This document shows, one piece after another, positions 47,559 to 56,835 of a DNA stretch of 64,000 nt. Below the pieces are notes generated by a model. The model was not told the origin of the DNA and ran no database searches. It was given only the letters and a program-made list of their open reading frames with translations. How positions within the stretch are numbered: position 1 is the stretch's first letter; every line of letters starts with the position of its first letter. Location: positions 350,653 to 414,652 of the forward strand of contig NZ_MVOH01000006.1 in NCBI RefSeq assembly GCF_002286935.1, in the 5' to 3' direction. The translations under genes were made by a program, and so were the position numbers. Origin of the DNA: Bifidobacterium criceti (GTDB lineage Bacteria > Actinomycetota > Actinomycetes > Actinomycetales > Bifidobacteriaceae).

Positions 47559-48242
47559 TTAGGACAATGACGAAACGCGCTCGCCGGGCGTGTCGTCAAG
47601 AAAACGCCGCGCAAAGCCATCCGGTGCGTCCTCTGCGAGCAGACTGTACGATTCGTGGTCGCGCCATTTACCATTGATGAACATATATTTTCTACGGACT
47701 CCCTCATATTTCGCGCTTACTTTCTGCACAACGCGGCGCGAACGTTCGTTTTCGGGGAGGATGTCGATTTCGATGCGATGCAGGTTCGGACCGTCCGGAT
47801 CGTGGAGCGCCCAGTCCGCGAGCATCGCGACGGCAAGCGGCGTGAATCCTCTGCCGGCGTAATCGTGGGCGATCCAATACCCGACGATGCCGCAGCGCAT
47901 CGCGCCGAGCATGACCGCACCGAGTGAGATCTGTCCGACGATGCGCCCCTCGAACATGATGACGAACACGATCGCGGCCCCCGCACGCTCATCGCGGCGC
48001 TGCATGCGGATCCATTGGGGGAACGTGACAAGACGGCGGCGCATCGGGTCGTTCGACTCCCACGGATCGAGCCACGACGCGTTGCGCGCGCGCACCTCGT
48101 CCCATTCGGCCTCGTCGGCGGCCGTCATCGTACGCAACGTGAGCGCGGGTGCATCGGCCGGGGCGAGGAGCGCGACAGGCGTCACGAACGCGTTCGCCGG
48201 ATCGTATTGCATCGCGTCGCGGAAAGCTTGGAACAACGTCAC
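47559..48242 (-). CDS. GNAT N-acetyltransferase, RimJ/RimL type
   Basis: The 227-residue protein has a GNAT fold: TLRTMTAADEAEWDEVRARN at the start of the domain, FEGRIVGQISLGAVMLGAMR in the central strands, the acetyl-CoA region GYWIAHDYAGRGFTPLAVAM, and VQKVSAKYEGVRRKYMFING with HESYSLLAED at the end. This pattern fits the ribosomal-protein N-terminal acetylase subfamily, but the substrate is inferred only. It stands 21 nt upstream of the membrane-protein gene and could be cotranscribed with it. Confidence 0.9.
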   Translation of the reverse strand: MTLFQAFRDAMQYDPANAFVTPVALLAPADAPALTLRTMTAADEAEWDEVRARNASWLDPWESNDPMRRRLVTFPQWIRMQRRDERAGAAIVFVIMFEGRIVGQISLGAVMLGAMRCGIVGYWIAHDYAGRGFTPLAVAMLADWALHDPDGPNLHRIEIDILPENERSRRVVQKVSAKYEGVRRKYMFINGKWRDHESYSLLAEDAPDGFARRFLDDTPGERVSSLS

Positions 48243-48344
48243 CCCATCATTCTTGCACGCCGCCGCGCCACGGGGACGACGCCGATGGTCACTTCATGGC
48301 GTAACGCACCGCATCGGAAACCGGCACATGGTAGAACAAAGCCC

Positions 48345-48980
48345 ATGACGAATGCGAGACAGACGATCGACGAGCGCAAACGCGCACTGCGCCACAGCAT
48401 CATGAAAAACCGGCAATATACGACGACGATGGAACGCATCGACGCCGGCGAACTGTGCGCGGACGCGTTTTTCGCGCTCCCGTTGTTCCTCCGCGCGCGA
48501 ACGCAGCCACCCACGATCGCATGCCACGTCTCGATGGGAACCGAAATCAGCACACTGCCGGTCCTCAGTGAGGCGGTACGCCGCGGTTGCCGTCTGCTCG
48601 TGCCGCGTCTCGGCACCGGCAGGGACATCGGATGGTCGTCGCTTACGTCGGTCGAGGAAGTCGACGCGTTGCACCATGAGGACACCGCGCGCTCCGGCCA
48701 TGCGATGCGACCGGATGAGCCCGACGCCGAAACGCTTCCGGCGCAGGCGCTCGCCGACGCCGACGCCATCGTGCTGCCTGCGCTCGCCGTCGACAGTCGT
48801 GGTGGCCGGCTTGGGCGCGGCGCCGGTTGGTATGATGAGGCGCTCATGCACGCGGCCCCGTCCGCGCCGCGCATCGCGATGTGCTGGTCGTCCGAATTCA
48901 TCGGGGATCCGCTACCGCAATCGCCGCACGATGTTCCCGTCGACGCGGTGCTCACGGAGCACGGAGTCACGTTCATCTGA
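48345..48980 (+). CDS. 5-formyltetrahydrofolate cyclo-ligase
   Basis: This enzyme (MTHFS) converts 5-formyl-THF and ATP to 5,10-methenyl-THF. The 211-residue product from ATG 48345 has the N-terminal Arg/Lys helix (DERKRALRHSIMKNRQ), the substrate part CHVSMGTEISTLPVLSEAVR, the AIVLPALAVDSRGGRLGRGA site and the GRGAGWYDEAL glycine motif (usually GYYD), then DVPVDAVLTEHGVTFI at the end. It is divergent from the GNAT gene across 102 nt. Confidence 0.95.
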   Translation: MTNARQTIDERKRALRHSIMKNRQYTTTMERIDAGELCADAFFALPLFLRARTQPPTIACHVSMGTEISTLPVLSEAVRRGCRLLVPRLGTGRDIGWSSLTSVEEVDALHHEDTARSGHAMRPDEPDAETLPAQALADADAIVLPALAVDSRGGRLGRGAGWYDEALMHAAPSAPRIAMCWSSEFIGDPLPQSPHDVPVDAVLTEHGVTFI

Positions 48981-49050
48981 TGACGAACATGGGTATCCGG
49001 TATGTTGTGTGACACGTTGGCGGTTTGTTTTTGTTCGTATTGACGTTGTG

Positions 49051-49532
49051 TTATCCACAACATTGTGGATAGCGTCCGATGTTTCCACAACCATCCATGA
49101 TTTCCACAATGAGTACCGACCCGATGTGGATTCGTCGATGCGCTCATGCACACATGTGAGTAGTCTCTGGATGAGGATACGAGCATTCGCGCGCGCACGC
49201 GCATACAGACATAGAGGAAGGAGCATCATGCCCGTCTACCATTACCGTTGCAAGCACTGCGGCTACGACTTCACCGAACACCAGTCGTTCGACGACAAGC
49301 CGATCACGGTCTGCCCCAAATGCGGGGAACCGACCGTGCACAAGGTCTACTCGGCCGTGCCGATCACGTTCAAAGGAAGCGGATTCTACCGCACCGACAA
49401 AGGCTCGAAGTGAACTGAGCGCCGACGTTGGGCGGATGATGTGATCGTGCATCCACAGTGGTGTGGATGCACACGTGCATGCCGCGCGCGCATTATCCAC
49501 AATCCACATCGGTCTGCGGTGTGTCATCCACA
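49051..49532. promoter_or_regulatory. Cluster of DnaA-box-like sites on both sides of fmdB
   Basis: Exact TTATCCACA occurs at 49051-49059 and 49493-49501. One-mismatch forms are CTATCCACA (inverse, 49064-49072) and TCATCCACA (49524-49532). Looser TTTCCACA copies lie at 49082-49089 and 49101-49108, and an inverted TGCATCCACA pair at 49448-49471. DnaA binding is inferred from the consensus TTATNCACA. No origin genes are in the window. Confidence 0.5.
49228..49413 (+). CDS. FmdB-family zinc ribbon protein
   Basis: A 61-residue protein starting MPVYHYRCKHCGYDFTEHQS with GGAAGGAG upstream. CKHC and CPKC pairs form the zinc ribbon, and PITFKGSGFYRTDKGSK is the usual end of the FmdB regulatory-type family. 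Its function is not established. In Actinobacteria it is often followed by a SAF-domain gene, as here. Confidence 0.92.
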   Translation: MPVYHYRCKHCGYDFTEHQSFDDKPITVCPKCGEPTVHKVYSAVPITFKGSGFYRTDKGSK

Positions 49533-49601
49533 AATGGCCGACGACACACCCTTCCGTACACATACCCCTTCCGCGCTGGACATGCACGCCACCTATCGCC
49601 G

Positions 49602-50345
49602 ATGATGCTGTCCATGTTGCATATATTCGATTCACGATCCACGTCCGAACACGGACGACCGCCCCGGCAGGCGCATGCGCACGGCCTGCGGACGCGTCGC
49701 CTCGATAGGCGTGCGCGCAAGGTCCTCGCGGCTTGCTGCGCGGCGCTCGCCGTTCTCTGCACGCTCGAATGCGTCGTCACGGCGACGGCGACGCGCGACG
49801 TGCTCACTGCATCACGCGAGATCCATGCGGGTGACGCGGTCGTCACGTCCGATTTCATACCGGCGGCGGTCCCGGTGAGCGACGCGCTCGAACGCGCCGT
49901 CGACCATCTCGACGATGGGACGAACGCCGCCTCCTACGCGCTCATCGACATCCGCAAAGGGGATGTGCTGCTGCCGACGATGCTCACAGCGACACCCGCC
50001 GTAGCCACTGGCCATACCGTCATCGATGTGCGCATCGGGGAGCTCAACAAACCGTTCGCACCAGGCACACATATCGCGTTGACGGCGGCGACAGGATGCT
50101 CGCCGCCTGAAACCGGCGATGGGAACGGCGAAGTGGTCGGTGAAGGCCTATGTATGGTGAGCGCCGACGCGATCGTCATGGGCACCCCGCGTGACGACGC
50201 GGCGACAGGAGGCAGTCTGACACCCGTCGCGATGCCCGCGGCCGATGCGATGCGCACGCTGCAGGCGCAGGAAACAGGCCCCATCCTCGCCATCCGCGCC
50301 GCCCCTGCCACCGCAGACGGCGCCAAAGAAGGCGAAGGAGGGTGA
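49602..50345 (+). CDS. SAF-domain membrane protein
   Basis: With ATG 49602 the product has 247 residues; upstream in-frame starts exist, and no ribosome-binding site is decisive. A basic N-terminus (LRTRRLDRRARK) precedes one transmembrane helix (VLAACCAALAVLCTLECVVT) and then an SAF domain with LTASREIHAGDAVVTSDFIP and DIRKGDVLLPTML. Similar proteins include CpaB-like pilus assembly proteins, but a lone SAF protein here does not prove a pilus. It ends 3 nt from the stop of the convergent 93-residue gene. Confidence 0.8.
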   Translation: MMLSMLHIFDSRSTSEHGRPPRQAHAHGLRTRRLDRRARKVLAACCAALAVLCTLECVVTATATRDVLTASREIHAGDAVVTSDFIPAAVPVSDALERAVDHLDDGTNAASYALIDIRKGDVLLPTMLTATPAVATGHTVIDVRIGELNKPFAPGTHIALTAATGCSPPETGDGNGEVVGEGLCMVSADAIVMGTPRDDAATGGSLTPVAMPAADAMRTLQAQETGPILAIRAAPATADGAKEGEGG

Positions 50346-50348
50346 TGG

Positions 50349-50630
50349 CTACTTGCCGTGCTCCTCGAAGACGCCCCAATGCGGGGGCAGCTCGCCGAGG
50401 ATGCGGAGGTCGTCATCGGCTGCGCGCTCCTCGCGTGTGCGCATGTCACCCGGCTCGAGTTTGACGCCGGCGGCATCGAAGCGTTCGGTGCCTTGCATGA
50501 CGACACGGCGGTGGCGGCGCGGTGTGCGTCGTTCGGCGCTATAGCCGTGCGGCTGTGCGCCGGAAGCGTCGTTCCCGTTGCCCTCCGAACCGTCGATCAC
50601 GCGGATCGCCGGCGTATCGTCGGCGCTCAC
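50349..50630 (-). CDS. Small protein, third gene of the FHA operon
   Basis: A 93-residue soluble protein starting MSADDTPAIRVIDGSEGNGN, with a basic centre (RRTPRRHRRVVMQGTERFDA) and an acidic end with DDDLRILGELPPHWGVFEEH. I do not recognise a family. Its start overlaps the stop of the 1212-residue gene by 4 nt (ATGA), so it is translationally coupled and probably acts with that protein. Confidence 0.75.
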   Translation of the reverse strand: MSADDTPAIRVIDGSEGNGNDASGAQPHGYSAERRTPRRHRRVVMQGTERFDAAGVKLEPGDMRTREERAADDDLRILGELPPHWGVFEEHGK

Positions 50631-53600
50631 CGCCGCGCCTCCTTATACAGGTCGTTGATCTGTGCGACGACGCGGTCGACTTCCTTGTCCGGGTTGACGA
50701 ACGCGGCGACGCTCCAGATCGTCATGACCGACCAGCCGAGCCCTTCCGTGTCCTGTTCGAGGATGCGGTGGCGTTCACGTGTCGACTGGATGCCCATGAA
50801 TTGGGCGTCGTCGGTGAACACGGCGAGCGTGTACGGCTTGTCCTTGAGCCCGACGACCATCGGCAGCCTCCTGCCGTCGTCGAACCCGTAGTCGATCGCG
50901 ACGTTGAGTCCACGGTCACGGATACGCGCGGCGAGGTCGGTGAGCAGGACGTTGTCCGCGTCGGCTTTCCCGGCCGCCTCGACCGGTATCTCGTTGCCAA
51001 GCCGCTGCGCCCACAGCAACAGCGTCTTGAGCATCTTCGGACCCGCGTGGTGCAGGCGGTCGTCCTCAAGGTCATCGGCGCCGAACGCGCTGATGATGTC
51101 GATATTGTGGTCGGCGAGCGCGAGCGCGTCGAGCAGCATCCCTTTGCCACCGTCGTTTTCGAGCGCGCCGAACTGTTGGAGGAGCCTGCCATGGGACGTC
51201 TTCGCATAGCTCATCGAAAGGATGACATCGGTCGCATGCGCACCGGCGACGTCGGTGATGTCGATGATGCGCACATGGCGCAGGAACCTGCCCATGATCT
51301 CGTTGCGCGTCGCGAGCGCCTTGAGTTCGGCGCCGAGGCGCGTGCGGAACGTCGGCGTCATGCAGACGACGGTCAGGATGTAGCTTGCCGGCACGGCCGT
51401 GAACGTCTGCGCGCGGCGTGTGATGAGGTTGACGATCTCGTCGATCTCGCCTTGGCTGCTTTCGACGAGGCCGCTCGCCATGATCGGCACGCCGGTCGCC
51501 TCGATATGGTGGAACATAAGGTGGCCCTGCACACCCGCGCGTGCGACGTCATGGCAGACGCTGCCGTAGCCCTGCGCTTCGAGGAAGCGGTTGACGCGCG
51601 GATCGCGGCGCGTCGGGCGCGGCGCGACCGTGACGTGCGGCAGCAGCGACACGAGCGTGCGCACACTGTCGGAGGTGATCGTCTGCTCATGCGCGAGGAC
51701 GATGACCTGTCGCGCGCGGCACAGGATGCACAACAGCAGGATTGACGGCAGATGCGCGGCGGCGTCGATGATGACGACGTCAGCGATCGGCGTCGGTTTC
51801 GTGACCGACGCGAGCGTCGCGGGCGTGCTCATGATGACGGGTTTCGCGGCGGCGAGGATCTCGGGATGGTCATGGTGGATGCGGCTCAGCGAAATGCCGT
51901 TCGAACCGGCGAGCACCGTGTGCAGCATGTTCGCTTCCTGCGTGCGCGCGAACAGCAGGTCGCACAGGCGGTGCATCGATTCCTGCATGATCATCGGACC
52001 GACCGAGCGCACATGTTCGGTGTCGACCTGCACGAAGCGGTCGGATGCGCTCTGGAGCGCCGAACCGTCCTGGTTCGAGATGATCGCCGACGAATGGACG
52101 ATGTCGTCGAACACGGTCGTCCACCATGCAAGGCGCAGCTCATCGCGAACGGCATCGACGGCCACATGGCGTTGGTGCAGGTCGTCGACGAGTGCGGTGA
52201 GCCCCGCACGGTCGAGCTCACGTTCGAGCGTCGCGCGTTCGGGAAGCGTGTCAAGCGCCTTGCGGTCGTCGAAGAGCGCTTTGAGGCGTTCCTCGACGGC
52301 GTTGAAATCGGTCGACTGCAGGTCGCCGCCATCAGGCGTCGTCGCGAGCACCGTGTCGAGCGCGGTCATGTTGGAGACGAGCTCGTCCTGCGTCGTGATG
52401 ATGTCGTCGAGCTTCGAAGGCAGCACGGGCCAGCCGCCGTGCGGCACGAACAGGCGCCACTGTTCCGCCTGACGTTGCACGACGCACAGCGCGTCATGCA
52501 GGTTCTCGACCTGCGCGCCGACGCGCAGCAGGCTCTTCGCCTCCTTGACGTGGCGTCGGCGCTCCCAGAAGCCCATCGTAGAACCGTCGTTCTTGCGTTC
52601 CGCCTTCGGCTTCGTCGCCTCGATCATCAGATCGATGTCGCGTTCGAAGATCTCCGGCTGGAACACGTCGAGCACACGGCGCAGGTTCTTGAGCACGGTG
52701 ACCTGACGCCCCCACTCCTGCGCGGTCGTCGGCACCGAGAACCCGCACGTCTTGACCGTGTTCGTCACCTGTTCGCGCGTCGCCGGCAGCAACGTGCGCA
52801 GCATCGTCACGACGCGCTGGTAGGCGGTGATCGCCTCGTCCTCGCTGTAGAGCGATGCCTTGTACCAGGCGGTGTCCTTCGCGTCGACCGTGTATTCGCC
52901 GAGTTCGCCCGCACGTTCGAGTTTCTTCGCCCAGTCGTCGAGCGACGGCCCGATCGCCGACGCGACCTCCTTCGAAAGCCGCACATGCGTCGCCGGATGC
53001 GTCGGCAGTTCGGCGATGCTCGCAAGGTTCTGGATCGTCTGGTATGCGGAGACGTCCCACGTCTTGTTGACGCCGTGGAGGTCGCCAAGGTAACGCGTGA
53101 GACGCGAACGCACGCCGACAAGTTCGTCGGCGAGCTGCTCGTAGCGCGACGTCGCGACGCCCTGCTGGTAGCCGACCGCGCGGATGAGCTGATGGTCGAT
53201 CGCGGCGTTCGCATTCGGGTCGGCGACATCAAGCACCTGGCCGTTGAGCTCGTTTGCGCGCATGATTGAAAGGAAACGGCGTTTCTGGTCGGTCACGCAC
53301 GGCACATACAGCACGGAACGCCCAGCCATGATGCACCGCGACGCGATCGCCGCGGCCTGTTCGGCGGTGTCGGTGTCCTCAGTGCCGTCAACGAAAAGCG
53401 AATGCCCCGCGGCGACCATGTTCGCGGCGTAGCGGACCGTGTTGTCGACATCGCCGATCTCGTATTCGGCATGCGGGTCGCCATCGAACGGGCTGTATGC
53501 GGGCATCTTCTCGTTTGTGAGCGAATCGCGCGCCTGCGGATACCCGGCGAGCGCATCGAGCATGATGTTGCCGCTCGGGCCTTTCGCGAGATGGTCGATG

Positions 53601-54265
53601 ATCATCTGGCTCTCGACGAGGATCTGCGTCGACGGGTCCATGAAGCAGCCGAGGATGATCTGCCGTTCGATCGAGAAATCAGGGAAGACCTGCTGCGCGG
53701 CCTTCGAGATCGCGGCGAACACGGCGGCCGTTTCGGGTGTGCCACTCGCATAGTTCGAACCGTCGAACAGCTGGCGTTCGTCGAGGCGCACGCCATGTTC
53801 GCGCATCGCGGCGAGGAACGACGCGTTGAGGCGCACATGGCCGGTGAAGCTGATCGTCGTATGGTGCTCGACCGGGTTGCCGTCACGCACCACTTCGACC
53901 GGGTACAGCAACACGGGCATCATATTGCCCTTCCATGTCGCGACGCCGACGACGAGCGAAAGTTCGGCGACACCGCTTATGCGGCGTTTCGCGCCCTGGT
54001 CGTCGAGCACACGTTCAACACGGCGCGCTGCCGTGCGTAGCATGCCGCTGTCGCGGAACAGCGAATGCAACGGCGCGCTGCCGCGGGCGAACAGTTGGGA
54101 GATGCCCGACGGATGCGCGTGCGTGAGGTCGACCTGCGCTGTCAATTGCGTCACGTCCTCAAGCGGCGAGGGCACAAGGTTCGCCTTGAACTCCTCACGC
54201 CACCGACGCAGCTCGTCGAGCGCCCCGCTCGTCTGGGTGGAATTGTCCGTCATCTGCTCGCTCAC
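50627..54265 (-). CDS. Giant inactivated SF1 helicase / nuclease-like protein
   Basis: The 1212-residue protein aligns by pattern with the DUF4011 - SF1 helicase - MTES_1575 nuclease architecture. The N-terminus (about 1-130) has the DUF4011-like VAELSLVVGVATWKGNMMPV. Where Walker A should stand (after MVAAGHSLFVDG) the text is TEDTDTAEQAAAI without the GxGKT. Walker B reads ADVVIIDAAAHLP, lacking the Asp-Glu. Motif VI (normally LTRAR) reads LALADHNIDIISAFGADDLE. The C-terminal PD-(D/E)xK-like domain keeps GLGWSVMTIWSVAAFVNP but has LAVFTDDAQF in place of the ExD core. The frame is full length, so this is a conserved inactive form, not decay. It overlaps the FHA gene and the small gene by 4 nt each. 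Confidence 0.8.
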   Translation of the reverse strand: MSEQMTDNSTQTSGALDELRRWREEFKANLVPSPLEDVTQLTAQVDLTHAHPSGISQLFARGSAPLHSLFRDSGMLRTAARRVERVLDDQGAKRRISGVAELSLVVGVATWKGNMMPVLLYPVEVVRDGNPVEHHTTISFTGHVRLNASFLAAMREHGVRLDERQLFDGSNYASGTPETAAVFAAISKAAQQVFPDFSIERQIILGCFMDPSTQILVESQMIIDHLAKGPSGNIMLDALAGYPQARDSLTNEKMPAYSPFDGDPHAEYEIGDVDNTVRYAANMVAAGHSLFVDGTEDTDTAEQAAAIASRCIMAGRSVLYVPCVTDQKRRFLSIMRANELNGQVLDVADPNANAAIDHQLIRAVGYQQGVATSRYEQLADELVGVRSRLTRYLGDLHGVNKTWDVSAYQTIQNLASIAELPTHPATHVRLSKEVASAIGPSLDDWAKKLERAGELGEYTVDAKDTAWYKASLYSEDEAITAYQRVVTMLRTLLPATREQVTNTVKTCGFSVPTTAQEWGRQVTVLKNLRRVLDVFQPEIFERDIDLMIEATKPKAERKNDGSTMGFWERRRHVKEAKSLLRVGAQVENLHDALCVVQRQAEQWRLFVPHGGWPVLPSKLDDIITTQDELVSNMTALDTVLATTPDGGDLQSTDFNAVEERLKALFDDRKALDTLPERATLERELDRAGLTALVDDLHQRHVAVDAVRDELRLAWWTTVFDDIVHSSAIISNQDGSALQSASDRFVQVDTEHVRSVGPMIMQESMHRLCDLLFARTQEANMLHTVLAGSNGISLSRIHHDHPEILAAAKPVIMSTPATLASVTKPTPIADVVIIDAAAHLPSILLLCILCRARQVIVLAHEQTITSDSVRTLVSLLPHVTVAPRPTRRDPRVNRFLEAQGYGSVCHDVARAGVQGHLMFHHIEATGVPIMASGLVESSQGEIDEIVNLITRRAQTFTAVPASYILTVVCMTPTFRTRLGAELKALATRNEIMGRFLRHVRIIDITDVAGAHATDVILSMSYAKTSHGRLLQQFGALENDGGKGMLLDALALADHNIDIISAFGADDLEDDRLHHAGPKMLKTLLLWAQRLGNEIPVEAAGKADADNVLLTDLAARIRDRGLNVAIDYGFDDGRRLPMVVGLKDKPYTLAVFTDDAQFMGIQSTRERHRILEQDTEGLGWSVMTIWSVAAFVNPDKEVDRVVAQINDLYKEARR

Positions 54266-56133
54266 TTTCCTACCGCCTTGCGGTAGTCCTCATATCCGGG
54301 GTTGCGGCTCAGCGCCTCGTCGATGTCCGCGTTCGACTGCGCCGCGAGCCACTCGTACAGGTCATCGTACAGCGTCGGGTTCATCGCGAGGAACGGCAGC
54401 AGTTCCGCGTACTTCGCCATTTCGAACTGTTCGGCGAAATCGTCGCTGCGTCGCGCGTCGTCCGACGTGTATCCGCCCGCTTCGATGAGTTCCTTCGGTT
54501 TGTCGAAATCGCCGTTCGCGACGCGTTCGAACACCGACCCCGGTTCGAACGCCGGTGTGAACGCCTGTGTCTCGTCGAGCGCACGCGCATCGTCATCATC
54601 GTGGCGTTGGAAACGGCTGTAGTCCTCGCCATCATCTGTCGGTTCCGCGGTGTGCGCCGCAGTCTGTTCCGACATCTGCGCGGACGTCCGCCCCGTCGTC
54701 TGTTGCGCTGTCGTGCGCGCGTCGTCACCATGTGCCGCGTCGTCGGTGACGAACGACGTCTGCCGCACAGGCGCGACCGTCACGACGGAGAAGTCGGTGC
54801 GCTCGTCCGTGTCCGCCGTGTTTGGCGATGGTTCGACGGTTGAGTCGACGCCCTCCAATGTCGATTCGATGACGTCGAAGTGCAACGCGTTGCGCTGTTC
54901 GGCGAACGCGTCGGAAGCGGTCGATTGGACAGGTTGTACGGACTGCACAGCTGTTTCGATTTCGGACGCCGCACCAACGGACGGGATGTCGACATGGACG
55001 AGCGGCACGTCCGATGGTGCCGTCTGAGGCTGCGTCGCCTGCGACTGTACAGATTGCGGCGTTTGCAGCTGTGCAGGGTGTGGCTGCTGCGACGGCGTCT
55101 GCGCGGACTGCTCAGCGGTGCGTGTGGGGATCGCCGGCTGCACCGGAAGCGTGCGCGCGCCCTGCCCATCCGAGGATGCGTCGGCGTTGCGCTCCGGGCG
55201 GATCGTCGTCGTGATCGACGGCTCCCCTGTGTACGACGTCGGCGAAACCGTCGGCGAAACCGGCGTACGTGTCGCGCCGACGGTCGGCTCAAGCGGCTGC
55301 GCGACATCAAGGGAAGGAATCGGACGGTGCTGCTGCGCGAGTTCCGTCACGCTCACGAGGCTGTCGGCGTTGCGACGGTCGGCGTGTCGCGGACCGTCGT
55401 GCGTACGTGGCACGAATTCCTGCTTTTTCGCGGCGGGTTCCTCGATCTTGCCCGCCGCGACATCGTGCGCGTCGGCGAACAGGTCGCGTGGCGCGGCGTC
55501 GTCGTCCTCTTCATCACTCGTTTCGCTCGCGGCGAGCGGATTGAGCGGGGATGTGAACGGCACAAACGTCTGCTGCTCCGCCTGACGCAATTCCTTCGCG
55601 CGCGAACGCACCTGCCCGGCGTTGAAGATGTTCGTCGGCTCCCCTGCGCGCAGATTGAGGATGTCGTCGATCGACATATCGGCGGCCTCCGGCTCGCTCG
55701 GCTGGTTGTCGAGCGCGTAATCGAACAGGTTCGCGACGTCATCGTCGTCGTTCGTCGTATCGTCGTCGATGTAGCGGACGAAATCGACGGGAACGTCACC
55801 GAACTGCAGACGCACCGTGTCGTCGGTCATCGCGAAGTCGGAACCGCCCGGCAGCCGCACAAGCTCATTGCCCGGGCGTACAAGGAACGTGCCGTTCGTC
55901 GAATTGAGGTCGCGCAGGATTGCGTTGCCGTCCGACTTGACCGAGAACTCCGCGTGGCGTTTCGACATCGAACGCGTGTCGTCGAGGATCTCGATGCGGC
56001 GCATGCCATCGTCCGGGACAGGGCGCAGCGGCTTGCGGCCGATTTCCACGGTTTGCCCGGCTTCGATGCTGGTCAGATCCGAACCGTCAACACGTATCAT
56101 CCATTTCGTTGTCGTCCGTTGATCTCCGCTCAC
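54262..56133 (-). CDS. FHA-domain protein, first gene of the operon
   Basis: From GTG 56133 (preceded by GAAAGGAAGG) the product has 623 residues. The FHA domain (about 10-105) has VEIGRKPL, the SMSKRHAEF and LNSTNGTFLV motifs needed to bind phosphothreonine, all intact. A long linker (about 150-510) is rich in Thr, Gln, Pro and Ala with no predicted structure. The last 100 residues are helical (LLPFLAMNPTLYDDLYEWLA, ADIDEALSRNPGYEDYRKAV) and resemble LRV-type repeats. The likely job is to bring a phosphorylated partner, perhaps through a Ser/Thr kinase, to the downstream 1212-residue protein. The kinase is not in the window. Confidence 0.85.
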   Translation of the reverse strand: MSGDQRTTTKWMIRVDGSDLTSIEAGQTVEIGRKPLRPVPDDGMRRIEILDDTRSMSKRHAEFSVKSDGNAILRDLNSTNGTFLVRPGNELVRLPGGSDFAMTDDTVRLQFGDVPVDFVRYIDDDTTNDDDDVANLFDYALDNQPSEPEAADMSIDDILNLRAGEPTNIFNAGQVRSRAKELRQAEQQTFVPFTSPLNPLAASETSDEEDDDAAPRDLFADAHDVAAGKIEEPAAKKQEFVPRTHDGPRHADRRNADSLVSVTELAQQHRPIPSLDVAQPLEPTVGATRTPVSPTVSPTSYTGEPSITTTIRPERNADASSDGQGARTLPVQPAIPTRTAEQSAQTPSQQPHPAQLQTPQSVQSQATQPQTAPSDVPLVHVDIPSVGAASEIETAVQSVQPVQSTASDAFAEQRNALHFDVIESTLEGVDSTVEPSPNTADTDERTDFSVVTVAPVRQTSFVTDDAAHGDDARTTAQQTTGRTSAQMSEQTAAHTAEPTDDGEDYSRFQRHDDDDARALDETQAFTPAFEPGSVFERVANGDFDKPKELIEAGGYTSDDARRSDDFAEQFEMAKYAELLPFLAMNPTLYDDLYEWLAAQSNADIDEALSRNPGYEDYRKAVGK

Positions 56134-56339
56134 CGTGGGACCTTCCTTTCGCCGTTGTCCGCTCGGCATACCGCGCGCCACGTGCCTGTTCCGCGCGCAC
56201 AACCGAGAAGTACGCATACGGAACACCATTTTACGCGGCAAGTTCAACAAATCATCCCATATTCGCCTAACTCGGCGCCCAATATCGCACAGAGCTTGTT
56301 CCGCGTCGCCCGCGCAAGGCGCGCGCTACGCAGCGTGTA

Positions 56340-56812
56340 GTGCGCGCGTCCCACTCCGCAGTCCCCACCTACATCCCCGCCCGCAAACACCTACGTTTCC
56401 GTCCTGTTCCGCAGTTCCCACCTGCACACCCACCCACTGCGTCCCGCTCCGCAGACCCCACCAACCAAACCACCCGCAACCACGTACGTTTCCGTCCTGT
56501 TCCGCAGACCCCACCTACACACGCACCCACTGCGTCCCGCTCCGCAGACCCCACCAACCAAACCACCCGCAACCACGTACGTTTCCGTCCTGTTCCGCAG
56601 TTCCCGCCTACACACCCACCCACTGCGTCCCGCTCCGCAGACCCCACCAACCAAACCACCCGCAACCACGTACGTTTCCGTCCTGTTCCGCAGTTCCCAC
56701 CTACACACGCACCCACTGCGTCCCGCTCCGCAGTCCGCATCTGCCAATCCACCCGCACAACCATACGTTTCCGTCCCACTCCGCAGACCCCACCAACCAA
56801 ACCACCCACATC
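56340..56812 (+). repeat. Repeat array C (regular, about 93-nt double units)
   Basis: Four to five double units of about 93 nt follow each other. Each holds CGTCCTGTTCCGCAGTTCCC / CGTCCCGCTCCGCAGACCCC halves, with ACCAACCAAACCACCCGC and ACGTACGTTTCCGTCC joins. It is the most regular of the five arrays. It fills the gap upstream of the FHA operon and downstream of the AbiEi/nuclease gene. Open frames through it on both strands follow from the multiple-of-three period and are not called. The rest of 56134-56339 shows only the probable FHA-operon promoter region. Confidence 0.9.
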
Positions 56813-56835
56813 CACACCTGCACCCCCGCCTCCAT

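Noticed and set aside
49602..50345. Pilus (CpaB) assembly gene
   Set aside because: An SAF domain with one membrane helix is not specific, and no other pilus genes are in the window.
56369..56815. Repeat protein encoded by array C (about 148 residues, minus strand)
   Set aside because: The frame exists because the double unit is a multiple of three; there is no ribosome-binding site, open frames run on both strands, and the other arrays have stops.
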